This document shows positions 1-7,889 of a stretch of DNA of 22,297 nt, one piece after another (position 1 is the stretch's first letter; every line of letters starts with the position of its first letter). The notes under the pieces are model-generated. The model was not told the origin of the DNA. It worked only from the letters and a program-made list of their open reading frames with translations, and ran no database searches. Location of the stretch: contig JAGWZP010000011.1 of NCBI GenBank assembly GCA_018968865.1, positions 1-22,297 on the forward strand, written 5' to 3'. Source of the DNA: Patescibacteria group bacterium. Its GTDB lineage: Bacteria > Patescibacteria > Paceibacteria > UBA9973 > UBA2103. The translations under genes were made by a program, and so were the position numbers.

Positions 1-644
1 CCTTGCTTCTTTGTAATCTCCTCCATTTTTCCGAGACATTTCTTTTGGAATTCGGCGTCGCCGACGGCGAGCACTTCGTCAACGAGGAGAATATCCGGTT
101 CCATATGCGCGGCGACCGAAAAGGCGAGCCGGACATACATGCCGCTTGAGTAGCGCTTCACGGGCGTATCAAGGAACTTGCCGATACCGGAGAATTCCAC
201 GATCTCGTCAAACTTCCTCGTGATTTCTTTCCGCGTCATGCCGAGGATAGCGCCATTCAGGAATATATTCTCCCGACCCGTGAGTTCGGGGTGGAATCCC
301 GTGCCGACTTCAAGTAACGATGCAATTTTACCGCGCATGACAATCTCGCCTTCGGTCGGAGGCGTAATCCCGGTCAGGATTTTCAGGAGTGTTGATTTTC
401 CGGCGCCGTTTTTCCCGATGATGCCGACAACCTCTCCCGGTTCTACTGAAAAGCTGATATGCTTCAGCGCCCAAAAGTCCTCTTTAGTATCAATGCCGAT
501 GATTTGTTTCGCCTTATGCTTTACGAATCGAAAAGGACTACGGAGAATGTTAGCGAGAATATCGCGGAGCGCGATATAGCCCCCCTGCTGGTGCATGATG
601 TCGTATCTTTTTCCGATGCCCTTGATTTCGATAATCGGTTCCAT
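1..644 (-). CDS. wzt: Polysaccharide/O-antigen ABC exporter, ATPase subunit (Wzt-like), 3' end outside window
   Basis: ATP-binding subunit of an ABC-2 type polysaccharide exporter; it would power transport of an undecaprenyl-linked glycan across the membrane with the permease encoded just upstream. The frame runs from ATG at 644 off the left edge, giving 214 residues. Seen directly: Walker A GKNGAGKS at about residues 77-84, the degenerate signature YSSGM at 165-169 that is typical of the Wzt/TagH branch, and Walker B DILLVDE at 184-190. The N-terminus has an extra stretch of about 30 residues (about 28-57) before the first core strand, as in Wzt/RfbB proteins. The ATG lies one nucleotide after the permease stop, so the two are surely cotranscribed. 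The C-terminus is cut off, so it cannot be said whether a carbohydrate-binding domain follows. The teichoic-acid type (TagH) is the main alternative. Confidence 0.9.
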   Translation of the reverse strand, partial: MEPIIEIKGIGKRYDIMHQQGGYIALRDILANILRSPFRFVKHKAKQIIGIDTKEDFWALKHISFSVEPGEVVGIIGKNGAGKSTLLKILTGITPPTEGEIVMRGKIASLLEVGTGFHPELTGRENIFLNGAILGMTRKEITRKFDEIVEFSGIGKFLDTPVKRYSSGMYVRLAFSVAAHMEPDILLVDEVLAVGDAEFQKKCLGKMEEITKKQ

Positions 645-645
645 A

Positions 646-1470
646 TCAGATAATGTCGGCGAAATAGCGTTCCATCTTTTTAAACATCATGACGCCAATG
701 GCGAGCAAGACGGAAACCGCCGTGAAAGAGAGCCCCAAAAGGAGCCAGTTGATGGGCTCGGTCCCGAGCACTGCCGCGCGCGCCGCCTTGATCACGCCGG
801 TCATCGGGTTGATAGCGAGTATCCACGAATATTTGCCCGCGATGCTTGAAGGATAAATGACCGGCGTGATGAAGAGAAGCATCTGGAGGAAGTAAGGGAG
901 GATATAGCGCACGTCTCGATATTTCACATTGATGGACGCGAGGAAGAGTCCGCCGCCGAGCGCGGCGAGGTAAGTGATAACCAGTAGGAGCGGGAGGACG
1001 AGTAGACCGGAGAGATGGGGAAGGAATCCGTAATAGAACATAAGTCCGACGAGCACAATCGAGGCGACGCAGAAGTCAACGAAGTTGGTCGCAATAACGG
1101 CGAGCGGGAGAATCATCCGCGGGAAGTACACTTTCGTCACTATTGCCTGGTTTGAAATGAGGCTTCCGCTCACGTCGCCCAAGGACGACGAAAAAAACTG
1201 CCAGAAGAGAAGGCCGGTGTACACAAAGATAGGGTAGGGAACGCCATCGGAGGGCATATGAGCGAGCGCGCCGAAGAAGACGCTGAAAACGACCATTGCC
1301 ATAAACGGCTGGAAAATCGCCCATCCGACGCCGACGACGGTCTGCTTGTAACGCACTTTGAGATCGCGCCACACGAAGAAATACATAAGCTCCCGGTAGT
1401 CCCAGAGTTCATGGAAGTCCCTCCAGCTCAAAACCTTTTTCGGCCGTATGATGGTGACGGTGCTACTCAT
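646..1470 (-). CDS. wzm: Polysaccharide ABC exporter, ABC-2 type permease (Wzm-like)
   Basis: Membrane subunit of the glycan exporter, 274 residues. The N-terminal amphipathic part carries the family-typical pattern around [19 protein letters not shown], followed by about six hydrophobic segments, including [12 protein letters not shown], a central pair near [38 protein letters not shown], and a last one near the C-terminus. The start overlaps the end of fcl by 8 nt, and a clear Shine-Dalgarno AAGGAG sits at about 1475-1480 inside the fcl 3' end. This is one of the few obvious ribosome sites in the window. The partner ATPase follows after one base. Family assignment (Wzm/TagG/RfbA) is firm; the exact glycan is inferred only from the neighbouring GDP-fucose genes. 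Confidence 0.9.
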   Translation of the reverse strand: MSSTVTIIRPKKVLSWRDFHELWDYRELMYFFVWRDLKVRYKQTVVGVGWAIFQPFMAMVVFSVFFGALAHMPSDGVPYPIFVYTGLLFWQFFSSSLGDVSGSLISNQAIVTKVYFPRMILPLAVIATNFVDFCVASIVLVGLMFYYGFLPHLSGLLVLPLLLVITYLAALGGGLFLASINVKYRDVRYILPYFLQMLLFITPVIYPSSIAGKYSWILAINPMTGVIKAARAAVLGTEPINWLLLGLSFTAVSVLLAIGVMMFKKMERYFADII

Positions 1471-2392
1471 AGTTCTCCTTGTACCACGCGTACGTGCTTT
1501 TGATACCGGCGTCGAGACCGATTTTATGTTTCCAGCCGAGCTTGTGGAGCTTGTCCACGTTCAGTAGTTTCCGCGGCGTGCCGTCGGGTTTCGTCCGGTC
1601 CCATACGATCTTTCCTTTGTAGCCGACGACTTTCCGTATCTTCTCGGCGAGAGACTTTATGGAGAGGTCGGTGCCGGTGCCGATATTGATGATGCCGGAG
1701 TCATTGTATTTTTGCATCAGGAGCACGCTCGCGTCCGCGAGGTCATCCACGTGGAGGAACTCCCGTTTCGGCGAACCGCTTCCCCAGATGACGACCTCCT
1801 TGCTCCCGTTCTCTTTCGCTTCGTGGAACCGCTGGATGAGCGCAGGAAGGACGTGCGAATTCACGGGGTCAAAGTTGTCATTCGGCCCGTAGAGGTTCGT
1901 CGGCATCACCGAGATGAAATTGGCTCCGTATTGCTTGTTGTACGACTGACACATGGTAATTCCCGCGATTTTTGCTATTGCATATGCACGATTTGTCGGT
2001 TCAAGTTCGCTTGTGAGTAGATATTCTTCCTTTATCGGTTGGGATGCGAGCTTGGGGTAGAGACAGGAACTCCCCAAGAAGAGGAGTTTCTTTACGCCGG
2101 AGCGGTAGGCGCTATCGATGACGTTGGTCTCAACAATCAAATTCTCGCGGATGAAGTCGGCAGGATACGTTTTGTTCGCCAGAATGCCGCCGACCTTCGC
2201 CGCGGCGAGGAACACATACTCCGGTTTTTCTTTATTAAAAAATGCGGCGACTTTTTTCTGGTCCATCAAGTCCAGTTCGGCATGCGTTTTTAAGACGAGG
2301 TTGGAATACCCCTTCTTCTTTAGGAGCCGCACGAGCGCCGACCCGACAAGGCCACGGTGTCCGGCCACGTAGATTTTTGACGTCTTTTTCAT
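1463..2392 (-). CDS. fcl: GDP-L-fucose synthase
   Basis: Converts GDP-4-keto-6-deoxy-D-mannose to GDP-L-fucose by 3,5-epimerisation and NADPH-dependent reduction in the cytoplasm; this is the second step after Gmd. The 309-residue extended-SDR protein shows the nucleotide-binding GHRGLVGSA at residues 11-19, the active-site SSCLYP with Ser108-Ser109-Cys110, and the YAIAK pair Tyr137/Lys141. [12 protein letters not shown] and the [11 protein letters not shown] region are also family-typical, and the length is normal. The start overlaps the Nudix stop by 4 nt and the 3' end overlaps the permease start. It completes GDP-fucose synthesis in the operon and implies a fucose-containing surface glycan. 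GDP-colitose or other GDP-deoxysugar branches are less likely because no extra aminotransferase or dehydratase is present. Confidence 0.96.
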   Translation of the reverse strand: MKKTSKIYVAGHRGLVGSALVRLLKKKGYSNLVLKTHAELDLMDQKKVAAFFNKEKPEYVFLAAAKVGGILANKTYPADFIRENLIVETNVIDSAYRSGVKKLLFLGSSCLYPKLASQPIKEEYLLTSELEPTNRAYAIAKIAGITMCQSYNKQYGANFISVMPTNLYGPNDNFDPVNSHVLPALIQRFHEAKENGSKEVVIWGSGSPKREFLHVDDLADASVLLMQKYNDSGIINIGTGTDLSIKSLAEKIRKVVGYKGKIVWDRTKPDGTPRKLLNVDKLHKLGWKHKIGLDAGIKSTYAWYKENYE

Positions 2393-2874
2393 GATTTCTT
2401 CAGTAGTGTCTCAAGCCGCTTTCGTATGAACGGATGCAGCTTCCTCCCTCTGACCGGGAACCATGCGGAAGCATTATGCTGATTATCCAGCCGTACGGGC
2501 GTCTTTTCATCGATGACATATCCATAATACAGCACGACGGCGTGGTACGAGACGCCCTTGAACATTGATTTCTGATGCGATTCTTCTTGGACGCCGCCCA
2601 AAATAAGCTTCTTCGTGTTGACGCGTATACCGGCCTCGCGCCGCGCCTGGCGCGCTACGCCCTCAAGAATCTTTTCATTCTTCAACAGCCGCCCTCCGGC
2701 AGAGAAGTAGACGCCCTTGAGCGGATCGTTCGTCCGCCTGAAGAGGAGCGTCTTCGTCTTATCCTTATTAAGGAACAGAACATCGACCGTGAAAATGGGG
2801 ACCGCATTTAGGATTTGGGCATACCGTTTCCGCGGTATCGGCGTATGGATGGATGGTCTCGGCGGTTTTTTCAT
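2389..2874 (-). CDS. Nudix hydrolase, probably GDP-mannose mannosyl hydrolase (Gmm/NudD-like)
   Basis: 161 residues. The middle section, [16 protein letters not shown] followed by a Nudix-like helix (about residues 61-83), closely follows the E. coli Gmm pattern (RTN.P..GYWF.PGGR..K.E). The box is not canonical: GX5E is intact (Gly61, Glu67), but the expected REUxEE reads RQARRE, so one metal-binding Glu is Arg and the first Glu is Gln. Gmm proteins are known to have an altered Nudix motif and to hydrolyse GDP-mannose to GDP and mannose. The position between gmd and fcl, with 4-nt overlaps on both sides, matches the colanic-acid gene order (gmd-fcl-gmm, here reordered) and argues for a role in balancing GDP-mannose. 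A housekeeping pyrophosphatase of other specificity cannot be excluded. Confidence 0.8.
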   Translation of the reverse strand: MKKPPRPSIHTPIPRKRYAQILNAVPIFTVDVLFLNKDKTKTLLFRRTNDPLKGVYFSAGGRLLKNEKILEGVARQARREAGIRVNTKKLILGGVQEESHQKSMFKGVSYHAVVLYYGYVIDEKTPVRLDNQHNASAWFPVRGRKLHPFIRKRLETLLKKS

Positions 2875-3923
2875 TTTCCAGCTTCCTTTTCAAAATCGGA
2901 TTCGGCCATCAGCCGGACGAGTTCCTTAAATTTTATTGTCGGCTTCCAGCCGAGTTTTTTCTTTGCTTTCGTGTAGTCGCCCCGCAGGATATCTACCTCC
3001 GCCGGACGGAAATACTTCGGGTCTATTTCTATGACCGTCTTTCCCGTTTTCGTGTCAATTCCTTTTTCTTTCAGGTCTTTGCCTTTCCAGACGATATGCA
3101 TACCAAGTACTTTCCCCGCCTCTTCCACGAATTCCCGGACGCTGTGGGACTCGTTCGTGGCCAAGATGAAATCATCCGGTTCTGTGTGCTGGAGCATGCG
3201 CCACATGCCCTCCACATAATCCTTCGCGTGGCCCCAGTCGCGCTCCGCGTCCAGATTGCCGAGGTAGAGCTTCTGCTCCTTGCCGAGCTTGATGCGCGCG
3301 AGCCCCTGGGTGATTTTCCTCGTGACGAAGGTCTCGCCGCGCCGCTCGCTTTCGTGATTGAAGAGAATGCCATTGCTGGCGAACATCCCATAGCTCTCGC
3401 GGTAGTTCTTCGTTATCCAATAGGCGTACACCTTCGCCGCGCCGTAGGGCGAACGCGGATGGAAGGGCGTCGTCTCTTTAAGCGGCAGCTCGAGCGCTTT
3501 GCCGAACATCTCGCTTGAGGACGCTTGATAAAATTTCGTCTTGTTCAGACCGGCTTCGCGCATGGCGTCCAAGATGCGGATAGTGCCGAGCCCGGTAACG
3601 TCCGCCGTGTATTCCGGAATATCAAAGCTGACGCGCACGTGGCTCTGCGCCCCCAGGTGGTAAATCTCGTCCGGCTGGATCTTGCTCAAAAGACGGTTGA
3701 GGTTGCTTCCGTCGGACAGGTCGCCAAAATGGAGGTACAGCCGCCCATTGTGCTTGTGCGGATCCTTATAGATGTGGTCGATGCGGTGCGTATTAAAATT
3801 GCTCGCGCGGCGGATGAGGCCGTGCACCTCGTACCCTTTCTCAAGGAGAAGCTCGGCCAGGTACGAGCCGTCCTGGCCGGTGATGCCGGTGATAAGGGCC
3901 TTCTTAGGATGGCGTTTCGGCAT
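2871..3923 (-). CDS. gmd: GDP-mannose 4,6-dehydratase
   Basis: First step of GDP-L-fucose synthesis, GDP-D-mannose to GDP-4-keto-6-deoxymannose, NADP-dependent, cytoplasmic. From ATG at 3923 the protein has 350 residues, the usual Gmd size, and starts [19 protein letters not shown]. The frame stays open further upstream, but that extension is unrelated to the family and lies across the divergent promoter region. Motifs: GITGQDG at 13-19, [15 protein letters not shown] at 39-52, the catalytic SSSEMFG at 135-141, YxxxK at Tyr160/Lys164, and [17 protein letters not shown] in the substrate region. It is the first gene of the five-gene operon. A TATTGT hexamer ends 7 nt before the ATG and there is no Shine-Dalgarno, suggesting leaderless initiation. 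Confidence 0.96.
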   Translation of the reverse strand: MPKRHPKKALITGITGQDGSYLAELLLEKGYEVHGLIRRASNFNTHRIDHIYKDPHKHNGRLYLHFGDLSDGSNLNRLLSKIQPDEIYHLGAQSHVRVSFDIPEYTADVTGLGTIRILDAMREAGLNKTKFYQASSSEMFGKALELPLKETTPFHPRSPYGAAKVYAYWITKNYRESYGMFASNGILFNHESERRGETFVTRKITQGLARIKLGKEQKLYLGNLDAERDWGHAKDYVEGMWRMLQHTEPDDFILATNESHSVREFVEEAGKVLGMHIVWKGKDLKEKGIDTKTGKTVIEIDPKYFRPAEVDILRGDYTKAKKKLGWKPTIKFKELVRLMAESDFEKEAGK

Positions 3924-3930
3924 GGTGCGT

Positions 3931-3936
3931 ACAATA
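3931..3936 (-). promoter_or_regulatory. -10-like hexamer TATTGT for gmd operon
   Basis: On the minus strand TATTGT is followed by 7 nt and then the gmd ATG. No ribosome-binding sequence fits between them, so transcription would start at or next to the start codon. The call rests on spacing and on the same arrangement at other unit starts in this window. The -35 region is not convincing. Confidence 0.4.
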
Positions 3937-3994
3937 AATATATGAATATGACGGCCAGTGCAGCCATCGTAGCATTGAGAACCTTTTCCCGCCG

Positions 3995-4025
3995 TTGGAA
4001 GTTTCAGGCGGCGCGGGTGTATACT
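3995..4025 (+). promoter_or_regulatory. Probable promoter of the 4066 gene (TTGGAA, 19 nt, TATACT)
   Basis: TATACT at 4020-4025 is preceded 19 nt upstream by TTGGAA at 3995-4000. It lies in the 142-bp divergent spacer between gmd and the secreted protein gene and would give a leader of roughly 35 nt. No Shine-Dalgarno is visible before the ATG at 4066. Confidence 0.4.
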
Positions 4026-4065
4026 AGACCCGTAATAATCAGGCCATAGTAACGTCACTAACCGT

Positions 4066-4884
4066 ATGAACAAATACATATATACCATAGGGGCTTCCGT
4101 GCTTGCGCTCGCCATGAGCGGATTACCGGCCATCGCGCTCGCTGAAGACGGCGGGGGTGATGCGACCGCTCAGGTAGGCGTACAGGCGGGAGTGACCGCA
4201 CGCGTCGGGGAAGGAGAATCGTCTCCCGGGGAACAGCAGAAGCAGGACGCAGAAGCGCTCCGCGAACAGCAGAAGCAACAGCTCGAGGCATCGAGCTCGG
4301 ATAACCAAAACGGCGACCAGAATGTGCAGAGCGGAGATCAAGGCAAGCAGGAGATCGATCTTGAACTCGAGGATGATTCGAATCCGGCAACCTCATTCGA
4401 GGATCTTCAGCAGAAGATCGAGGTGCGCAAGCACCAGCTCGAACAGGAAGTAGCGAGTACGACAGAAGCGGACAAGAACATCGTTGAAAATGCGAATCAG
4501 GTGCGCCTTGCGGTACACGCGCTCCTTGCGTCCAAGGAACTCATCGGCGGCATCGGCTCGCAGGTGTCCGAGATAGCCAAGCAGATGAACGACTCGGTTG
4601 CAACGACGACGAACGCTGAAGCGAAGATACAGTCGCGCGGATTCCTCACCCGATTCTTCTTCGGCGGCGACAGTACGTCCGCAGATATCATTGCGCAGGA
4701 AGCTGCACAGAATCAGCAGCGCATCGATGACCTCACCAAACTTCTTGCCCAGGCAAATGTTCCGGCTGATGTCCAGGCAACGCTGAACGCGCAGATAACG
4801 GCGCTCAAGGATGCCCAGATGCGGCTCCAGACGCTTGCTGAGAGCGAGCAGAAAGCGTGGGGGCTCTTCAGCTGGCGGTTCTAA
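4066..4884 (+). CDS. Secreted or surface coiled-coil protein of unknown function
   Basis: 272 residues, not recognised as a named family. The N-terminus is a clear Sec signal peptide with a hydrophobic core over about residues 8-24 and a likely cut after ALA at 26, before ED. Residues 27-110 are low-complexity and polar, rich in Gln, Glu, Asp, Gly and Ser, with QQKQ repeats. Residues about 110-265 are predicted helical, with heptad-like stretches such as [18 protein letters not shown] and a second block near [12 protein letters not shown]; the end is a short aromatic WGLFSWRF. The style resembles secreted coiled-coil proteins common in Patescibacteria, but no function can be assigned. It is monocistronic, divergent from the fucose operon, and ends 14 nt before a long palindrome that could serve as its terminator. 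Confidence 0.8.
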   Translation: MNKYIYTIGASVLALAMSGLPAIALAEDGGGDATAQVGVQAGVTARVGEGESSPGEQQKQDAEALREQQKQQLEASSSDNQNGDQNVQSGDQGKQEIDLELEDDSNPATSFEDLQQKIEVRKHQLEQEVASTTEADKNIVENANQVRLAVHALLASKELIGGIGSQVSEIAKQMNDSVATTTNAEAKIQSRGFLTRFFFGGDSTSADIIAQEAAQNQQRIDDLTKLLAQANVPADVQATLNAQITALKDAQMRLQTLAESEQKAWGLFSWRF

Positions 4885-4898
4885 GCCCTTTCACCGGC

Positions 4899-4941
4899 AA
4901 ACAACCCATGAAAGACCTCCGAGGTCTTTCATGGGTTGTTT
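4899..4941. repeat. REP-like palindrome, copy 1 (downstream end of transposase unit); possible terminator
   Basis: A 43-bp near-perfect palindrome with 21-bp arms around a single central C (4920). Its core is ATGAAAGACCTC / GAGGTCTTTCAT. The same core recurs at 5449-5475 and 5636-5666. It begins 14 nt after the stop of the secreted-protein gene and is followed by a T-rich stretch, so as RNA it could end that transcript. It also abuts the transposase stop codon at 4944. Together with copy 3 it brackets the transposase gene. Confidence 0.85.
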
Positions 4942-4943
4942 TG

Positions 4944-5621
4944 TTATTCGAGAACCTGATTGATATCCGAGGAAATTTCAGTTTCCTTTAAATAATCTCT
5001 GATCACTTCTTGATAATTGCCGAATGCACTTCCAAACAAACCCTTATGAATAAGAGAGGGAAAATTCTTCTTGCCGCAGTAGTCAAGGTAACTGCTCCAG
5101 CGATATCCGTCTAAATATTTTAGCGCCCCGCGTGCGTTCGCAATGCCACCCTTATCACGTTCACGCCATTTGATTGCACCCGGAAAGTAATCAAGTGGAT
5201 TTAGATGTAGATAGTGAAGTATGTACAATAAATGAGGTTCATTTTTTATAAGTATCTTCTTGGTCTTCCCTTGAAAGAGATGTCCGTGCCGTTCATATCG
5301 TTCGTTGTAATACTTTGCGTAACCAACATTTACTTTCGTCATAAATCTCGACAATCCGCCTTCAGCGAGTTCAGAGATGAGTAGGTGATAGTGATTCTTC
5401 ATGAGACACCATCCATGAATCTCCACCAATTTTTCCCGGGCGCGTCTAAATGAAAGACCTCGGAGGTCTTTCATTCCAGGATCGAATAAACGATGCAAAT
5501 TATCTGCCGGTCTTGTGTCATTGAATTCATAGAGATTGTGGACAAAACGCGCATAGTCCCGTGAATCTAGGAACAATTTACGCCCATCAATTCCTCTATT
5601 GAGTACGTGATGCAGCTCCAT
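4944..5621 (-). CDS. REP-associated Y1 (HUH) transposase, TnpA_REP / RAYT family
   Basis: 225 residues from ATG at 5621. An upstream ATG at 5663 lies inside the palindrome and would only add palindrome-encoded residues. The protein starts MELHHVLNRG, as in the RAYT family. The HUH motif is HYH at residues 77-79 in HGWCLMKNHYHLLI. The Tyr-bearing helix reads GYAKYYNERY at 100-109 and is followed by GHLFQGK, both typical. RAYTs are single-copy domesticated relatives of the IS200/IS605 transposase that act on palindromic REP sequences. Here near-identical palindromes stand at both ends. A third copy lies in frame within the gene (5449-5475), encoding GMKDLRGLSF around residues 49-58, upstream of the HUH motif. 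A TATATT hexamer ends 7 nt before the ATG. The gene looks intact and probably active or recently so. Confidence 0.9.
   Translation of the reverse strand: MELHHVLNRGIDGRKLFLDSRDYARFVHNLYEFNDTRPADNLHRLFDPGMKDLRGLSFRRAREKLVEIHGWCLMKNHYHLLISELAEGGLSRFMTKVNVGYAKYYNERYERHGHLFQGKTKKILIKNEPHLLYILHYLHLNPLDYFPGAIKWRERDKGGIANARGALKYLDGYRWSSYLDYCGKKNFPSLIHKGLFGSAFGNYQEVIRDYLKETEISSDINQVLE
5449..5475. repeat. REP-like palindrome, copy 2, inside the transposase reading frame
   Basis: Arms AATGAAAGACCTC and GAGGTCTTTCATT (13 bp each) surround a central G at 5462. The flanking copies have C at the centre on the same strand, so this copy reads as the reverse orientation of the core. It is in frame and leaves the coding sequence open. 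Confidence 0.9.
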
Positions 5622-5628
5622 CTCATTA

Positions 5629-5634
5629 AATATA
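5629..5634 (-). promoter_or_regulatory. -10-like TATATT of the transposase gene
   Basis: On the minus strand TATATT is followed by 7 nt and then ATG at 5621. Palindrome copy 3 lies immediately upstream (5636-5666), covering where a -35 would be, so protein bound to the palindrome could affect transcription. Confidence 0.35.
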
Positions 5635-5635
5635 A

Positions 5636-5666
5636 CCCATGAAAGACCTCCGAGGTCTTTCATGGG
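5636..5666. repeat. REP-like palindrome, copy 3 (upstream end of transposase unit)
   Basis: A 31-bp palindrome with 15-bp arms, CCCATGAAAGACCTC and its complement, around C5651. It shares all of its arm sequence with copy 1. It sits between the divergent starts of the transposase (5621) and the glycan ligase gene (5712). Confidence 0.88.
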
Positions 5667-5696
5667 AATAATTGGGGAAGAACGGCGGGCGTGTGA

Positions 5697-5702
5697 TATA
5701 GT
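5697..5702 (+). promoter_or_regulatory. Extended -10-like TGaTATAGT before the ligase gene
   Basis: TATAGT preceded by TG plus one base (an extended -10 form) ends 9 nt before ATG at 5712. There is no Shine-Dalgarno in between, compatible with a leaderless or near-leaderless transcript. Confidence 0.4.
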
Positions 5703-5711
5703 TGCCCCATC

Positions 5712-7889
5712 ATGTCGAATAGCGGGGGAGCGAAAACAATTGCACGGTGGGTCGCACTCGGAGCGCTGTTCCTTATCCCGCTCACCCCGCTTCTGGTCGC
5801 CAATTCGTATTTCTTCCCGTTCATCACCGGCAAGGCGTTCTACTTCCGCATCTTGGTCGAGCTGGCGGTCGCCGCGTGGGCGGTGCTCGCAGCCCTCGAT
5901 GCGGAATATCGCCCCCAGTTTTCGTGGATCGGGGCGGCGGTTGTCGGTTTCGTCGTGTGGATGTTCATCGCGGATGCGTTCGCGCTAAACGCGGCGAAAG
6001 CGTTCTGGAGCAACTTCGAGCGCATGGAGGGTTGGGTGCTCCTCATCCACCTGCTCGGCTTCTTCGCCGTCGCGGGCGCGGTATTGCGGGTGGAGAAGAA
6101 ATGGCGCGGATGGTTCCTGATGTCGCTCGGTGTCTCGCTCGTCATCGCCGCGTATGCGCTCCTCCAGCTTGCGGGCGTCTTCGCGATACACCAGGGTTCC
6201 ACGCGCATTGACGCCTCGCTCGGCAATTCCGCCTACCTGGCCATCTATTTCCTCTTCAACGTGTTTATCGCGCTCTGGCTCGCGCTGACCGAGAAGCATG
6301 CGTGGCTCACCTGGTCGCTTATAGCGCTCGCCGTGCTCGAAACGGTCCTACTCTTCTTCACTGAGACGCGCGGCACGGTTATCGGGCTCGTGCTCGCCCT
6401 TGCGCTCGCAGCATTTCTCACCGCGCTCACGGCGGGGAAGCGCATTCGGCAGTGGGCGTGGTCCGGATTTGTCCTGCTCGTTCTCCTTTCCGGCAGCTTC
6501 TATCTCGCGCGCAATTCTGATTTCATACAGAAAAATCACGTGCTCAGCCGCATCGCCTCCATCTCGCTCTCCGACGGCCAGACACGCTTCACTATCTGGC
6601 ATATGGCGTGGCAGGGGACGCTCGCGAGCCCCATCGTCGGCTGGGGGCAGGAAGGTTTCAATTATGTCTTTAACACCTACTACGATCCGTCCCTGTACGG
6701 ACAGGAACAATGGTTCGACCGCGCGCATAACGCCTTCATCGACTGGCTCATCGCCGGGGGCATACCGGCGTTCCTGCTCTATCTCTCCTTGTTCGGCACG
6801 GCTATCGTGCTGCTCTGGCGGAGTTCCGAACTCTCGCGCCCCGAACGCATCGCCGTCACCGCCGCACTCGTCGGGTACGCCGTCCACAATCTCTTCGTTT
6901 TCGACAACCTCTATTCATACGTTTATTTCTTCGCGCTCCTCGCGCTCGTCGATTCGCAGGTCGCACGGCCCTTCAAGCGCCTCGAAGCGATGCCGGTGCT
7001 TCCCGCCACGGAGGGCATCACGTATGCGCTTCCGATAGCGGCGGTAGGCGCGTTCGCGCTCATCTGGTTCGTGAATATCCCCGGCATGGGCGTGGCGTCC
7101 GAGCTTATCACCGCCCTCTCGCCCTCTTCCGCCGGCATTGATGCGAACATCGCGGCCTTTCAGGACCTCGCCGCGCATCCGTCATTTGCAGGACAGGAGG
7201 TGCGCGAACAGCTCGTCAGTTTCGCAGGGACGGTTATCCAGAGCTCGCAAGCCACCAATGCGCAGAAACAGCAAATGGCTCTGCTCGCGATAAGCGAGAT
7301 GCAAAAACAAATCGCCGCGTACCCGCGCGACGCGCGCGAATATCTCCAGCTCGCCTACGTCTACCGCGCCGCCGGGGACGGAGCCGACGCGCTGAAACAG
7401 ATCCAGACTGCCGCGCTCCTTTCGCCGAAGAAGGAAGATATATGGATCCAGGCAGGCGCGACCGAATGGGATCTGGGCGATACGAAAGCGGCTCAAACAG
7501 ACTTCACGACTGCGTATACGCTCGGTCCGCAATTCCCGGAACTCGCCGCGTATGCCGCCGCCGGTGACATCGCCGTCGGCGATACGGCTACCGCCGACAA
7601 GATACTGCAGAGCGCGTACGGTACGGTGGATGTGGACAGCGACATTCTCGCCGTCGCGTACTACCGCACCAAGAACTGGCCGCGGCTCATCAGACTCTGG
7701 CAGTTCCGTACGACGAAGCCCGATGCGAGTGCGGATACCTGGTTCTCGCTCGCGGCGGCCTATTACATGGGAGGCGATACAGCGTCTGCAATCGCTACGC
7801 TCAATAAGGCGGCTACGCTCTTTCCCGCCGCCGCTACTTCCGCCGCGTCAGCTATCGCGCAGATAGAAGGGAAGGCTCCGGCGAAATGA
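5712..7889 (+). CDS. O-antigen ligase/polymerase-like (Wzy_C) membrane protein with C-terminal TPR region
   Basis: 725 residues. The first 430 or so form about a dozen hydrophobic helices. They include the FFTETRGTVIGLVLALALAA segment and the RAHNAFIDWLIAGGIPAF motif (RAHN at 337-340, with His339 matching the conserved ligase histidine), both characteristic of the Wzy/WaaL/PglL superfamily. One further hydrophobic helix follows near residues 440-460. The last 250 or so residues are soluble helical repeats with TPR-like pairs, for example AREYLQLAYVYRAAGDGADALKQI and WFSLAAAYYMGGDTASAIATL. Such proteins join or polymerise undecaprenyl-linked glycans on the outer membrane face, or glycosylate proteins. 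The ATGA overlap with murB means translational coupling. The substrate may be the fucosylated glycan exported by the Wzm/Wzt pair, but that is inference; protein O-glycosylation is an equal possibility. Confidence 0.88.
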   Translation: MSNSGGAKTIARWVALGALFLIPLTPLLVANSYFFPFITGKAFYFRILVELAVAAWAVLAALDAEYRPQFSWIGAAVVGFVVWMFIADAFALNAAKAFWSNFERMEGWVLLIHLLGFFAVAGAVLRVEKKWRGWFLMSLGVSLVIAAYALLQLAGVFAIHQGSTRIDASLGNSAYLAIYFLFNVFIALWLALTEKHAWLTWSLIALAVLETVLLFFTETRGTVIGLVLALALAAFLTALTAGKRIRQWAWSGFVLLVLLSGSFYLARNSDFIQKNHVLSRIASISLSDGQTRFTIWHMAWQGTLASPIVGWGQEGFNYVFNTYYDPSLYGQEQWFDRAHNAFIDWLIAGGIPAFLLYLSLFGTAIVLLWRSSELSRPERIAVTAALVGYAVHNLFVFDNLYSYVYFFALLALVDSQVARPFKRLEAMPVLPATEGITYALPIAAVGAFALIWFVNIPGMGVASELITALSPSSAGIDANIAAFQDLAAHPSFAGQEVREQLVSFAGTVIQSSQATNAQKQQMALLAISEMQKQIAAYPRDAREYLQLAYVYRAAGDGADALKQIQTAALLSPKKEDIWIQAGATEWDLGDTKAAQTDFTTAYTLGPQFPELAAYAAAGDIAVGDTATADKILQSAYGTVDVDSDILAVAYYRTKNWPRLIRLWQFRTTKPDASADTWFSLAAAYYMGGDTASAIATLNKAATLFPAAATSAASAIAQIEGKAPAK

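Noticed and set aside
2853..4049. Two plus-strand frames over gmd (221 and 174 residues)
   Set aside because: gmd and the Nudix gene are unambiguous on the minus strand; these have no family signature.
4058..4396. 112-residue minus-strand frame over the signal-peptide gene
   Set aside because: The plus strand has a clear signal peptide and coiled-coil coding pattern; the other frame is Arg/Pro-rich shadow.
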